NCBI RefSeq assembly: GCF_021083305.1
Contig: NZ_JAJFAY010000001.1
Coordinates: 1,860,001-1,924,000, forward strand
DNA from: Haladaptatus sp. DYF46
GTDB lineage: Archaea > Halobacteriota > Halobacteria > Halobacteriales > Haladaptataceae
Reading direction: 5' to 3'
Length of the DNA: 64,000 nt
Positions 37,051-45,671 of the stretch are shown one piece after another. The notes beneath the pieces are model-generated. The model was not told the origin of the DNA and made no database searches. It was given only the letters and a program-made list of their open reading frames with translations. Each line of letters begins with the position of its first letter. Position 1 is the first letter of the stretch. The position numbers were made by a program, and so were the translations under genes.

Positions 37051-38889
37051 TTACTCCGCTTCCGCGCTATCGAGGATGTCCTCGACCGACTTCCCGTTCG
37101 GTTCGTTGTACAGCAACACGTCGAGTTTGAGCGTCGGCGCGCCGCTGACGAGGTTCTCCATGACGACGAGGCGCTCGCGGGCACGGCTCATGCCGACGTA
37201 GAAGACGCGGCGTTCGTTGTCCGTGAGGATCGGAACCGGGTCGGTTCCGGCGGTGAACTCGTCCACGCTGGGGACCTCGATACCCTCGTTTTCGACGGTC
37301 GCCGCCATCTGCTCGACGACCTTCTCGGTCAGGTCGGTGCCGATGAACACGTGGTCGGCCTCCCGACCTTTGGCGCTGTGGATGGTGCCGATGCGGACGC
37401 GGCTTCGGTCCATGTCCTGATAGCGGCCGCTGAAGAAGGCGTTCATGGACCGCTTCTGATAGCTCGTGACCTTCCGGACCATGTCCGAGGCGGATTTCGG
37501 GCCGGGCATGAACGGCGCGAAGTTCTTCACGAAGTCGGCGTCGAACTCCAGTTCCGTGAGGTCGTCCGCACCTTCCTTCTCCTTGCGCTCGTCGATGGCG
37601 TCGAACATCTCGTCGCGGTCGTTCGTGCCGAACGTGGATTCGGTCAACATGTCCGCGAGGCGTCGAGCCTGCAGGCCGTCGATGGGTTCGCCCTCGTCTA
37701 TCCGCTCGACTGCATCGACGTACTGGTTCAGGCGGTCGGTCCACATCCGCTGGTCGGTCAGCGTGCGGAACGGGATTCCCTCGTCGATGAACTCGTCCAC
37801 GAAGCGGAACATCTGGTAGCGAGCGCGGAACAGCACCATCACGGTGCCGTCGAACTCCTCGATGGTGTACCGGACGTTCCGCACGAGGTCGAGCATCGAT
37901 GGGTTCTCCACGGCTTCGACGGTGCCGCCCTCCTTGCGCGGTTTGAGGTTCTTCTCCTGCCGTTCTTCGATGTGTCTGACCTCCTGCTGGACGACCTTGA
38001 GGACACGGGAGGGAAGTCGGTGTGAGGTGTCGAGGATGACGTCCTCGCCGCCCTCGCCGAGGAGGAGTTTCGGGTCCGCACCTTGCCACGCGTAGACGAC
38101 CTGGTCGTCGTCACCCGCGATGAGGACGTTCTTCATGTGGCCCTTCCACTCCTCGTAGATGTCGAACTGGAGCTGCGTGATGTCCTGAAACTCGTCGATG
38201 ACGAGGTAATCGACGCTGGGGAGGAGGGAGCGCTGTTTCACGCGTTCGAGCATGTCGGCGAAGCCGACGAGTCCCTCGTCGCCCTTGTACTTCCGCCAGC
38301 CGCGGATGGCCTCGGGAACGTCGAATCGGTCGTCGCTGCTCGGCCACGTCGGGGTGTACTTGTTCCCCTCCTGTGCGTTCGGGTCGATGTCCGGCGGGAG
38401 GCGGACCTCTTCGACGTCCCACTGGAACGGAACGTCGTGCCAGTCGGCGACCTGTCGTCGGGTCCGTTGGAGCCACTGGGAGGTGGCGATTATCTTGTTG
38501 CCGAGCGTGGTCGAACGGGCGGTTCGACGACCGGAGCCGCTGTACTCGTCCTCGTATTCCAGCCCGTAGCTCTCACAGAACTCCTGTTTGTCCTTTTCGC
38601 CGACGACGTCGCCGCGGGAGAGATTGAGAAGTTCGTAGGCCTTCGCGTGCATCGTACAGACGTTGCCCTGGAGGGAGCGCGGGTTCACGTCGAGTCGCTC
38701 CGCGAGTCGTTCGCGGACTTCGTTCGCGGCGGCACGGGTGTACGAAACCACGAGAAGGTCGTTTATCGTGACGCCATCCTGATCGAGAATGTCCTCTACC
38801 CTGTCGAGTAGTTCGGTGGTTTTACCGCTCCCCGGCCCACCGAACAACCGGGTCACTCTTGCATCCGTCTCTGCCATTGGCGTAGTCAT
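37051..38889 (-). CDS. UvrD/PcrA-type superfamily 1 DNA helicase
   Basis: The 612-residue SF1A helicase has Walker A GGPGSGKTTELL (about residues 17-28), the Q/Ia region, Walker B VIDEFQDIT, motif III GDDDQVVYAWQGAD, motif V TIHSAKGREADHVF and motif VI VGMSRARERLV. It unwinds DNA 3'-5' in repair or replication-associated functions. Starts at 38889 and 38877 are both possible; 38889 fits a TATA box about 25 nt upstream. A perfect palindrome lies between TATA and start. Confidence 0.93.
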   Translation of the reverse strand: MTTPMAETDARVTRLFGGPGSGKTTELLDRVEDILDQDGVTINDLLVVSYTRAAANEVRERLAERLDVNPRSLQGNVCTMHAKAYELLNLSRGDVVGEKDKQEFCESYGLEYEDEYSGSGRRTARSTTLGNKIIATSQWLQRTRRQVADWHDVPFQWDVEEVRLPPDIDPNAQEGNKYTPTWPSSDDRFDVPEAIRGWRKYKGDEGLVGFADMLERVKQRSLLPSVDYLVIDEFQDITQLQFDIYEEWKGHMKNVLIAGDDDQVVYAWQGADPKLLLGEGGEDVILDTSHRLPSRVLKVVQQEVRHIEERQEKNLKPRKEGGTVEAVENPSMLDLVRNVRYTIEEFDGTVMVLFRARYQMFRFVDEFIDEGIPFRTLTDQRMWTDRLNQYVDAVERIDEGEPIDGLQARRLADMLTESTFGTNDRDEMFDAIDERKEKEGADDLTELEFDADFVKNFAPFMPGPKSASDMVRKVTSYQKRSMNAFFSGRYQDMDRSRVRIGTIHSAKGREADHVFIGTDLTEKVVEQMAATVENEGIEVPSVDEFTAGTDPVPILTDNERRVFYVGMSRARERLVVMENLVSGAPTLKLDVLLYNEPNGKSVEDILDSAEAE

Positions 38890-38893
38890 TACA

Positions 38894-38909
38894 CCAGCAC
38901 AAGTGCTGG
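38894..38909. promoter_or_regulatory. Operator-like perfect palindrome before the helicase gene
   Basis: ccagcac-aa-gtgctgg, placed between the ATG (38887-38889) and the TATA-like tttatacg (about 38913-38920, minus strand). Binding here would cover the transcription start. Confidence 0.6.
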
Positions 38910-38912
38910 GAA

Positions 38913-38920
38913 CGTATAAA
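38913..38920 (-). promoter_or_regulatory. TATA box of the helicase gene
   Basis: Minus-strand tttatacg, centred about 27 nt before the ATG at 38889. Confidence 0.5.
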
Positions 38921-39138
38921 ACGACGTGAATCGGACTCGTCCCTCGTGACGCGCTTCGAAAGGGGTGTAGCAGGCGACCGTTCACATCCGACATCGGAGG
39001 AATTTGTCACAGATATGCCATTCTGAGGAGGCACAGCGGTCCCTCGACACCACATCGAGTGGGCGGGGTCGGAACGGCGAAGAAAAACGGCATCGAAAGT
39101 CGGGAAACGATTCGGGCCGGATACTCGAAAAGAACGGG

Positions 39139-39318
39139 TTACGGGTTCCAACCGCAGACCGTACACTCCGTCGCTGTCTGGTTATGAAGTCCACCACATT
39201 CCGGACACTGCTTTTTGTTATACTCCTGTTCCCAGTCTACTCGTTGCGTCTCGTGGCCGCGGTCTTCGAGGAACTGGTCGAACACGGATTCGTCGTCTCC
39301 GGTTGGTGCGGAGGCCAT
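39139..39318 (-). CDS. HVO_0416-type zinc finger microprotein
   Basis: The 59-residue protein has a two-knuckle zinc finger CPECGGLHNQTATECTVCGW at its C-terminus and an acidic N-terminus with WEQEYNKK. It matches a conserved haloarchaeal zinc-finger microprotein family (HVO_0416 type, by recall). Possible DNA- or RNA-binding or protein-interaction role. A TATA-like ttatatg lies about 27 nt upstream of the ATG at 39318. Confidence 0.82.
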   Translation of the reverse strand: MASAPTGDDESVFDQFLEDRGHETQRVDWEQEYNKKQCPECGGLHNQTATECTVCGWNP

Positions 39319-39439
39319 ACATGCTATGCTAATGCACACCAAGCATATAACCCTAATGGTCAAACGGACCCACACGTAGCGTTACGTACGAACATCGTGG
39401 AAGTGAACGTCGAGAATTCGGTCGGCACGAAATCGGACT

Positions 39440-40789
39440 TCAGGGCTTCGGGTCGAAGTACCGGGCGAGTTCGGTTCCGAACTCCTCGGCCAAAACGCCG
39501 ACCTCGTCGCCCGAGAGGACCTCGTACCCCTTCTTCAGCGTCGATTCGACGTGGACACCCAACGCGGCGTCGAGGACGGCGTCACTCCGGAGGAACGACG
39601 TCGCGCTCGTAAACTCGCGGTCGCGTTCGACCACGTACCGGTCGTCGTCGATGAACGGCCCGTACGCGTCCGAGTCGGCGTACTTCTCGTAAAACCCCGT
39701 CGCGTGAGCGCGAACGTGAACCGGCGGCCCGTCGTGGCGTTCGATCGTCGGGCGCTCGGCGACCGAGAGTTCGAAGAGGAGGACCGCGGAATCGTGGGCG
39801 AACAGGTCGGCCCGAAGCACGTCGAAACCGCGCCGCGAAAGCGCATCACTCAACCCCGAAAGCGACTTCTGGAGTTGCGGATACAGTTGGTCTTCGACCA
39901 CGTCCGGCGCGCCGAAGCGAACCGCGACCGGATGCGTCCCGCGTTCGACGATGAGATTCCGGACTTCCTCGGGCGTGAGCGGGTCCGGCGGATCCGGGAA
40001 GAATACCGATTCGCGCGGAGTTTCGAGGAGGGTGCGAGCGTAGTGTTGCACCCGTGCGACGTTTTCGGCTGAAAGAACGGCGGCGACGTTCCGCTCGGGG
40101 TCCGTCGGGTCGATGACCACTAACGGATCGTCGAACGTCTCCGTTCCGTGTCCCTCCGGGTCGAACCGAACCGGCGGATGCCACTCCGCCGCCGCTTCGA
40201 GTACCTCCCGAAACCCGCCGTATTCGAGGACGAGGAGTTCCGCCAGATACCCGGAAAACCCCTTCGTCCGCAGGTCGCTTCCATACGCGCCGATTCCCTT
40301 CAGGAACTGCTTGAACAGCAACACCTCTCCGGCGAGTTCGTCGTCCAACCGCGCTTCGAGGTATTCGGTGTGGAACGGCGTGCGGTCCACCGCCGACTGG
40401 ATGTCCGTGGCCGACGCGACGCGATAGCAGGGGACGAAATCCACGTCGAAGCCGTCGGATTGCCCCTTCACGTACGGATGCTCCGCGTACTCCTCGTGGC
40501 CGTCCGGCAGAACCGCGTGCCCGATTTTCAGTCCGAGCGATTCGAGTTCCTCGCGTCCCATCTCCGGCGGAAACCGAACGAACAGGTCGATATCCCGGTC
40601 GCCGCTCGTCCACGTTCCCCGCGCGGTGCTCCCCACCAGAATCACGTCGGCGTCGACCGACAGGTCGGCGATCGCCTCCTCCGCGCGTTCGGTCAGTTCC
40701 CGGGCCGCCGCTCGGAGACGCTCGCGTTCCTCCGCGTCGGGTCGTATCGTCGCTCGGACCGCCGAGACGACCTCCTCGAACCGTGCCAT
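39440..40789 (-). CDS. cca: CCA-adding enzyme (archaeal class I tRNA nucleotidyltransferase)
   Basis: The 449-residue class I CCA-adding enzyme has GSTARGTWTSGDRDIDLFVRF (about residues 52-72) with catalytic acidic residues in DIDLF, then the archaeal central and tail domains (KQFLKGIGAYGSDLRTKGFSGYLAELLV). It adds or repairs the 3'-CCA of tRNAs, which is not encoded in the tRNA genes here. ATG 40789 is chosen; 40807 is in frame but unlikely. Two tRNA genes follow on the other strand. Confidence 0.95.
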   Translation of the reverse strand: MARFEEVVSAVRATIRPDAEERERLRAAARELTERAEEAIADLSVDADVILVGSTARGTWTSGDRDIDLFVRFPPEMGREELESLGLKIGHAVLPDGHEEYAEHPYVKGQSDGFDVDFVPCYRVASATDIQSAVDRTPFHTEYLEARLDDELAGEVLLFKQFLKGIGAYGSDLRTKGFSGYLAELLVLEYGGFREVLEAAAEWHPPVRFDPEGHGTETFDDPLVVIDPTDPERNVAAVLSAENVARVQHYARTLLETPRESVFFPDPPDPLTPEEVRNLIVERGTHPVAVRFGAPDVVEDQLYPQLQKSLSGLSDALSRRGFDVLRADLFAHDSAVLLFELSVAERPTIERHDGPPVHVRAHATGFYEKYADSDAYGPFIDDDRYVVERDREFTSATSFLRSDAVLDAALGVHVESTLKKGYEVLSGDEVGVLAEEFGTELARYFDPKP

Positions 40790-40891
40790 CGGGCGAAAGT
40801 TTTCCACGAAGGCGTGAAAGCGTATCGATGCGTCCGGATAAAAACGAAAGCCCTATCAAAGGACTCCGTCTACTTGGGAGTGCAGTCAGAA

Positions 40892-40964
40892 GCCGCCGTA
40901 GCTCAGTTGGTAGAGCACCTGGTTGTTACCCAGGTTGTCCCAGGTTCGAGCCCTGGCGGCGGCG
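40892..40964 (+). tRNA. tRNA-Asn (GTT)
   Basis: 73 nt, no encoded CCA. Acceptor gccgccg/cggcggc, anticodon stem cctgg/ccagg with loop ttgttac (anticodon GTT), T arm ccagg-ttcgagc-cctgg, discriminator g. Intronless. Confidence 0.95.
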
Positions 40965-41067
40965 CTTCTTCGATTATTCGTCTTCGATGAGAGCGTTCTT
41001 TCGAACCGGGTGACTCGTCGGAAACCCGGTACGCTAAAGAGGGATGCCAGATTACGATTGACTGAAC

Positions 41068-41174
41068 GGGCCCTTAGCTCAGTCTGGTTAGAGCGCTCGG
41101 CTCATAATGACGTCTGTCGGGTTCAGACGACATGGGATACCGGGTGGTCATTGGTTCGAATCCGATAGGGCCCA
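41068..41174 (+). tRNA. tRNA-Met (CAT), elongator type, with 32-nt intron
   Basis: Acceptor gggccct/agggccc, anticodon stem ctcgg/ccggg (one G-T pair), spliced loop ctcataa with anticodon CAT at 41103-41105, T arm attgg-ttcgaat-ccgat, discriminator a. The intron lies between positions 37 and 38, the canonical archaeal site. Haloarchaeal elongator tRNA-Met is known to carry an intron; an Ile2 (CAT) reading is less likely. Confidence 0.9.
41107..41138 (+). other. tRNA-Met intron, 32 nt
   Basis: Inserted after A37; contains the internal stem gtctg/cagac. Bulge-helix-bulge structure is expected at the exon-intron junctions. Confidence 0.8.
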
Positions 41175-41175
41175 T
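41154..41175 (+). repeat. 22-bp tRNA 3'-end, copy 1 (inside tRNA-Met)
   Basis: gttcgaatccgataggg-cccat; recurs exactly at 41296-41317. Confidence 0.85.
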
Positions 41176-41236
41176 TTCTGCCGAACAACTCGCGAGCACC
41201 GCGAAGCGTGTGCGAGCGACAGCGTTCGACAGAAAT
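41174..41236. repeat. Inverted repeat directly after tRNA-Met
   Basis: Arms 41174-41186 and 41224-41236 pair 12 of 13 (atttctg...cagaaat). A second 7-bp inverted repeat ccggacg/cgtccgg is at 41259-41290. Confidence 0.6.
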
Positions 41237-41518
41237 GGGGTTCCGGATTCGAAGTAGACCGGACGCACGGAACGAAGTGAGTACGTCCGGGCGTTGTTCG
41301 AATCCGATAGGGCCCATCCAGATTCTGGTTGATTCTGAGCCGACAGCTTCTCGCGAGACGGCGACGAAAGCCCGCCGGTTCCAAATCCGCAATGGCTAGT
41401 GGGGCCGCATCGGTTCCGTAGAATACCGCAATTCCCGCCTCGCTGCGAATGTCGGGGAAAACCGGCCGGTTTCGGCGTAGACGACAACTGCATATCCGAG
41501 AGAGATATATGGTATCAT
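41175..41518. other. 344-nt region after tRNA-Met without a gene
   Basis: Holds two hairpins, the duplicated tRNA 3' end and, at its right end, a TATA-like agatatatgg (about 41502-41511) for the next gene. Open frames here are shadows. Confidence 0.6.
41296..41317 (+). repeat. 22-bp tRNA 3'-end, copy 2
   Basis: Identical to 41154-41175, 142 nt further on, without the rest of a tRNA. Resembles an att-site scar. Confidence 0.8.
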
Positions 41519-42007
41519 ATGGCATCAAAAATGCCAACAGCGGAGGAGGCCGCTACCGAACGAACCTCCCCGCGGTACGAACCGTGGTTGGGCGCGATCA
41601 TCGCCGGTCTCGCGGGCGGTGTCGCGATGGGGATTTTCCTGCTGGTTCTGAGCCCCGATGCGCTCACAACCGTAATCCCGGCGCTATACGGACAACAGGG
41701 TGCCGTCGCCGGATGGATAGTTCACCTGTTCAACAGCGCGGTTCTCGGGCTCGTCTTCGCCGCGGTCGTCTCCCTGACGTCGCTGCGCAGATACACCGAC
41801 AGCGAATCCGCGACCATCGGACTCGGTGCCGCCTACGGCGTGGTCCTGTGGGTGATTACCGGATCGATACTTTTGCCGCTGTGGCTTCAGGCCGTCGGCG
41901 TCGCTGGCGCGCCATCCGTGCCGACGTTCGCGCTTCCCAGCCTCGTCTGGCACCTCGCGTACGGCATCGTCTTGGGCGCGGTGTACCGGTACGTCATCAC
42001 CCTCTGA
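41519..42007 (+). CDS. Four-helix membrane protein, unknown function
   Basis: The 162-residue protein has a polar N-terminus, then hydrophobic helices at about residues 25-45, 55-80, 95-118 and 135-158 with WHLAYGIVLGAVY near the end. Similar haloarchaeal proteins exist but have no established role. An alternative ATG at 41531 (MPTAEEA) has better TATA spacing and may be the true leaderless start. Confidence 0.7.
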   Translation: MASKMPTAEEAATERTSPRYEPWLGAIIAGLAGGVAMGIFLLVLSPDALTTVIPALYGQQGAVAGWIVHLFNSAVLGLVFAAVVSLTSLRRYTDSESATIGLGAAYGVVLWVITGSILLPLWLQAVGVAGAPSVPTFALPSLVWHLAYGIVLGAVYRYVITL

Positions 42008-42074
42008 ATGGTGACGAAACGCCCCCGATTTTCCACGCGTTCGTGGTTCTCACACGCCGGTCGTTTCGATAACA

Positions 42075-42854
42075 TCACACGTCCGGCGTTTCGAGAATCG
42101 GCGGCACGCCCGCCGCCGTCACCGTCTCGCCGACGAGGTACGAGGAGGCTGGACTGGCGAGGAACTGTGCGAGGTCGGCAATCTCCTCGGTGGTACCGAT
42201 GCGGCGCTTGACGCTCTCGCGGTCGATTTCGTCCGCGCTGACGCCCATCTGGCTCTCGACGCCCGGCGTGGCGACGAATCCGGGGGCGATGCAGTTGACC
42301 CGCACGTCGTCGTCGGCCAACTCGTAGGCGAGCGTGGACGTGAGGTTGATGATGCCGGCTTTGGCCGCGCCGTAGTGGCTCATGTGCGGCGACCCCTTCT
42401 GTCCCGCGACGCTGGCGAGGTTGATGACGACGCCGCCGCCGTTTTCGCGCATGCGTTCCCCCGCGACCTGCGTACAGTGGTACGTCCCGTGGAGGTTGAT
42501 GTCCACGATGGTCTTCCAGCCGTTTTCGCTGATGTCCTCGAACGGGGCCATGAAACTCGCCCCCGCGTTGTTGACGAGGACGTCCACGCCGCCGAACTCG
42601 GAGACGGTGGCGTCCACGAGGGCGTCCACGGCGTCGCGGTCGGTCACGTCGCATTCGACGGCGACCGCCCGCCCCTCGCTGTCACTCCCCTCGATCCCCT
42701 CGGCGACGGGTTCGACGTTCTCCAGTTCGCGCGAGCAGACGACGACGTTCGCCCCGTCGTCGGCGAACCGCTCCGCGATGGTCTTCCCGATACCGCTCGA
42801 TGCGCCGGTCACGATAGCGGTTTTGCCGGCGACGCTGAACTGTTCGACGGTCAT
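42075..42854 (-). CDS. SDR family oxidoreductase
   Basis: The 259-residue classical SDR has the cofactor motif TGASSGIGKT (about residues 14-23), NNAGASF, and catalytic YGAAKAG (Tyr and Lys of YxxxK, about 154-158). It oxidises or reduces a hydroxyl/keto group, often of an acyl-CoA or sugar. It is encoded 190 nt from the acyl-CoA dehydrogenase gene on the same strand, in the acyl-CoA region; a ketoacyl-CoA/hydroxyacyl-CoA role is inferred. Confidence 0.9.
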   Translation of the reverse strand: MTVEQFSVAGKTAIVTGASSGIGKTIAERFADDGANVVVCSRELENVEPVAEGIEGSDSEGRAVAVECDVTDRDAVDALVDATVSEFGGVDVLVNNAGASFMAPFEDISENGWKTIVDINLHGTYHCTQVAGERMRENGGGVVINLASVAGQKGSPHMSHYGAAKAGIINLTSTLAYELADDDVRVNCIAPGFVATPGVESQMGVSADEIDRESVKRRIGTTEEIADLAQFLASPASSYLVGETVTAAGVPPILETPDV

Positions 42855-43044
42855 GCGATTCCCTCCGCTGTCGGCCGCTTCGAAGCACGATTTTCCATCG
42901 GTAAGTACATCGTCTACTACACCCCCTCGTGTTAATAAATATGGGCCGTGGTTTGTAATCGTTGTCTCGGGTTCCGAGAGGGCCGGACCCATGACGGGGG
43001 TGCATGAGTGAGAAGACGGCCGAAACCGAATCGGCCGCGCCGCG

Positions 43045-44262
43045 CTACTCGGCGTCGTAGCGAGTCAGGTGTTCGACTTCGGCGGGGTCGAGGTCGGAAA
43101 ACGCGTCTCTGGCGATGACCCGTTTATGAACCTCGTCCGCGCCGTCCACGATGCGGAACTGCCGGACGTTCTCGTAGAAGTCCGCGAGCGGGAGGTCCTT
43201 GCCGATACCGTTCCCGCCGCACGTTTGAATCGCGCCGTCGATGGCGTCCTGTACGACGTTCGCGGCGTACACCTTGCTCATCGCCACCTCGATTCGGGCC
43301 TCCTCGCCCGCCGCGATTTGCCGGGCGGCGTGGCGGACCATGGTGCGGACGGCGTGGAGCCGCATCTCGGTTTCCGCGACTTCGAACCGTATCGACTGTT
43401 TCTCCGAGAGCGGACCGTCGAACGCCTGCCGCTGGTCGGCGTACGCCTTCGCGATGTCGACGGCCCGTTCGGCCATCCCGGAGTAGCGCATGCAGTGGGT
43501 GAGTCGCGCCGGACCGAGTCGCCGTTGGGCGATGGCGAACCCGGCGTTCTCCGCGCCGAGGAGGTTTTCCTCCGGAATTCGAACGTCGTCGTACCTGATT
43601 TCCGCGTGGCTCATCCCCGTGACGCCGCCGCCGACGTGCGGGATGTCGCGGACGATTTCCACGCCGGGCGTGTCGGCGGGCACGAGGAAGATGGAACAGC
43701 CTTCGTAGGGATGGGCGTCCGGGTCGGTGAGCGCCATCACCAACAGCACGTCGGCCTCGCTTCCCTGGGTCGTCCACCACTTGTGGCCGTCGATGACCCA
43801 CTCGTCGCCGTCCTTCGTGGCCGTCGTCCGGAGCATCTTCGGGTCCGAACCGGCACCCGGATTCGGTTCAGTCATCGAGAATCCGGACTTGGCTTCACCC
43901 GCCGCGAGCGGGTCGAGCCACCGTTCTTTCTGCTCCTCCGTCCCGACCAGTTCGAGCGTGTGCATGTTCCCTTCGTCGGGCGCGTCGACGCGGATGGCCG
44001 CCGGACCGAGGAGGCTCCGTCCGGCCGCCTCGAAGACGGGCAGCATCTCGCGGAATCCCATCCCCAGACCGCCGTGTTCCTCGGGAATCTGCGGCGCGTA
44101 CACGTCGTACTCGCGGGCCGCCTCGCGGAGCTCGCGAACGGCGTCGTCCGAAACCGGTTCCCCGCCGAGGTGGTCCCGCTCGACGGGAATGACCTCCCCG
44201 CGGACGAACGCTCGGACGCGTTCGGCGACGTCCGTCCCGCGTTCCGGGTCGTCGTATTCCAT
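43045..44262 (-). CDS. Acyl-CoA dehydrogenase, ACAD10/11-like
   Basis: The 405-residue flavoprotein has FSMTEPNPGAGSDP, WVIDGHKWWTTQGSEAD and, at the C-terminus, FRIVDGADEVHKRV. In canonical acyl-CoA dehydrogenases the matching place reads IYEGTSEIQ with the catalytic Glu; here Asp (about residue 373) replaces it, as I recall for the ADGPDEVH motif of ACAD10/11. Those proteins act on 4-phospho- or 4-hydroxyacyl-CoA. The gene is divergent from an APH-fold kinase gene, the partner domain of ACAD10/11. ATG 44262 is used. Confidence 0.9.
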   Translation of the reverse strand: MEYDDPERGTDVAERVRAFVRGEVIPVERDHLGGEPVSDDAVRELREAAREYDVYAPQIPEEHGGLGMGFREMLPVFEAAGRSLLGPAAIRVDAPDEGNMHTLELVGTEEQKERWLDPLAAGEAKSGFSMTEPNPGAGSDPKMLRTTATKDGDEWVIDGHKWWTTQGSEADVLLVMALTDPDAHPYEGCSIFLVPADTPGVEIVRDIPHVGGGVTGMSHAEIRYDDVRIPEENLLGAENAGFAIAQRRLGPARLTHCMRYSGMAERAVDIAKAYADQRQAFDGPLSEKQSIRFEVAETEMRLHAVRTMVRHAARQIAAGEEARIEVAMSKVYAANVVQDAIDGAIQTCGGNGIGKDLPLADFYENVRQFRIVDGADEVHKRVIARDAFSDLDPAEVEHLTRYDAE

Positions 44263-44436
44263 ACCCACAACCCCGGTTCACCAGTGTAAAAATATTTCCC
44301 CAGAGTCGTTACCCTCGTAAGTTCTATACCGGAGATGGACGTACAATCGACGTAGGAACCGCGCCGTCGGGGCGGTCAGCGGAACGTGAGAGCCAGAACC
44401 GTACCGACCGGCACCGACGGCGAGCGGAGAGGACCA

Positions 44437-45522
44437 ATGACAAAAGACGACCAGATAGCGGGTGACAACGACTACTTCGAACGACTCGTCGATACGGACG
44501 CGCTACGGAACTACCTCGCGGCGGAGTTGGGGGAGGTCACCGAGTACGTCGTCTCCCACCACGCGGAGGGACACTCCAACGAGACGCTGTTCCTGACGTG
44601 GGGCGATAGCGAACTCGTCATCCGCCGTCCGCCACCCGGCGAGACGGCCGAGACGGCCCACGACGTGCTCCGCGAGTACCGGGTGATGGACGCGCTACAG
44701 GCCACCGACGTTCCGCTTCCGGCGACGGTGCTGGCCTGTGAGGACCGCTCGGTCATCGGGAGCGACTTCTACGTGATGGAGCGCCTTTCGGGGGACGTGC
44801 TCCGCGACGGGGAACCCGAACGCTTCGGAACGGCCGATGCACGGCAACGAATCGGCGAGGAGCTGGTCGATACGCTCGCGGCGATTCACGCGCTCGACTA
44901 CGAGGGCGTGGGACTCGGCGAGTTCGGCCATCCTCCGGGCTACACCGAGCGGCAGGTCGAACGGTGGACCAAGCAGTTGGACTGGGCGTTCGAGCGAACC
45001 GCCGAGGAGCGCGCCGTCCCCGAACTGGAGGCAGTCGGCGACTGGTTGGTCGAACACTGCCCGAAGGAACACGAACACACGGTAGTCCACGGCGACTACA
45101 AACTCGACAACGTGATGTACGGGCCGGGGACGCCGCCGGAAATCGTCGGCGTCTTCGACTGGGAGATGGCGACGCTCGGCGATCCGCTCGCCGACCTCGG
45201 ATGGATGCTGTCCTACTGGCGCGACGCGGGCGACCCGGAACCGGCGACCCCCGAACTGGTCGCCACGTTCATGGAGGCCGAAGAGTATCCGACCCGCCGA
45301 GAACTCGTCGAGCGGTACGAACGCGAGACGGGCATCGAGTACGACCGCGACGGATTCTATCGGGCGCTCGCCGTGTACAAACTCGCGGCGCTCGGCGAGA
45401 TGTTCTACCGGCGCTACCTCGACGGCAACAGCGACGACCCGATGTATCCGCGGATGGAAGAGCGCGTCCCGGACCTCGCCCGGCGCGCCAAGGGGATTCT
45501 GGACGGCGACGAACCGCTGTGA
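44437..45522 (+). CDS. APH-fold phosphotransferase, ACAD10/11 kinase-domain type
   Basis: The 361-residue kinase has LFLTWGDSELVIRRPPPG (ATP-binding Lys position replaced by Arg), VVHGDYKLDNVMY with the catalytic HGDxxxxN and VFDWEMATLGDPLADLGWM with the metal-binding Asp. The FDWEMATLGDPLADL block is typical of the acyl-CoA-dehydrogenase-associated family. Substrate is inferred to be a 4-hydroxyacyl-CoA. Starts at 44437; divergent from the ACAD-like gene by 174 nt. Confidence 0.9.
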   Translation: MTKDDQIAGDNDYFERLVDTDALRNYLAAELGEVTEYVVSHHAEGHSNETLFLTWGDSELVIRRPPPGETAETAHDVLREYRVMDALQATDVPLPATVLACEDRSVIGSDFYVMERLSGDVLRDGEPERFGTADARQRIGEELVDTLAAIHALDYEGVGLGEFGHPPGYTERQVERWTKQLDWAFERTAEERAVPELEAVGDWLVEHCPKEHEHTVVHGDYKLDNVMYGPGTPPEIVGVFDWEMATLGDPLADLGWMLSYWRDAGDPEPATPELVATFMEAEEYPTRRELVERYERETGIEYDRDGFYRALAVYKLAALGEMFYRRYLDGNSDDPMYPRMEERVPDLARRAKGILDGDEPL

Positions 45523-45671
45523 CGGGCCGAATCCTTGCGGAAGAGGTGTTAACACACGCAATCAAGATCGATGGGAGACAAACCAATAGATGAGGAATAT
45601 CGGGCTTTTCTTTACAGAAATAACCGTCGCTCGGTGGAGTTAAGATAACGCGGGACGAAACGCTCCGACGT

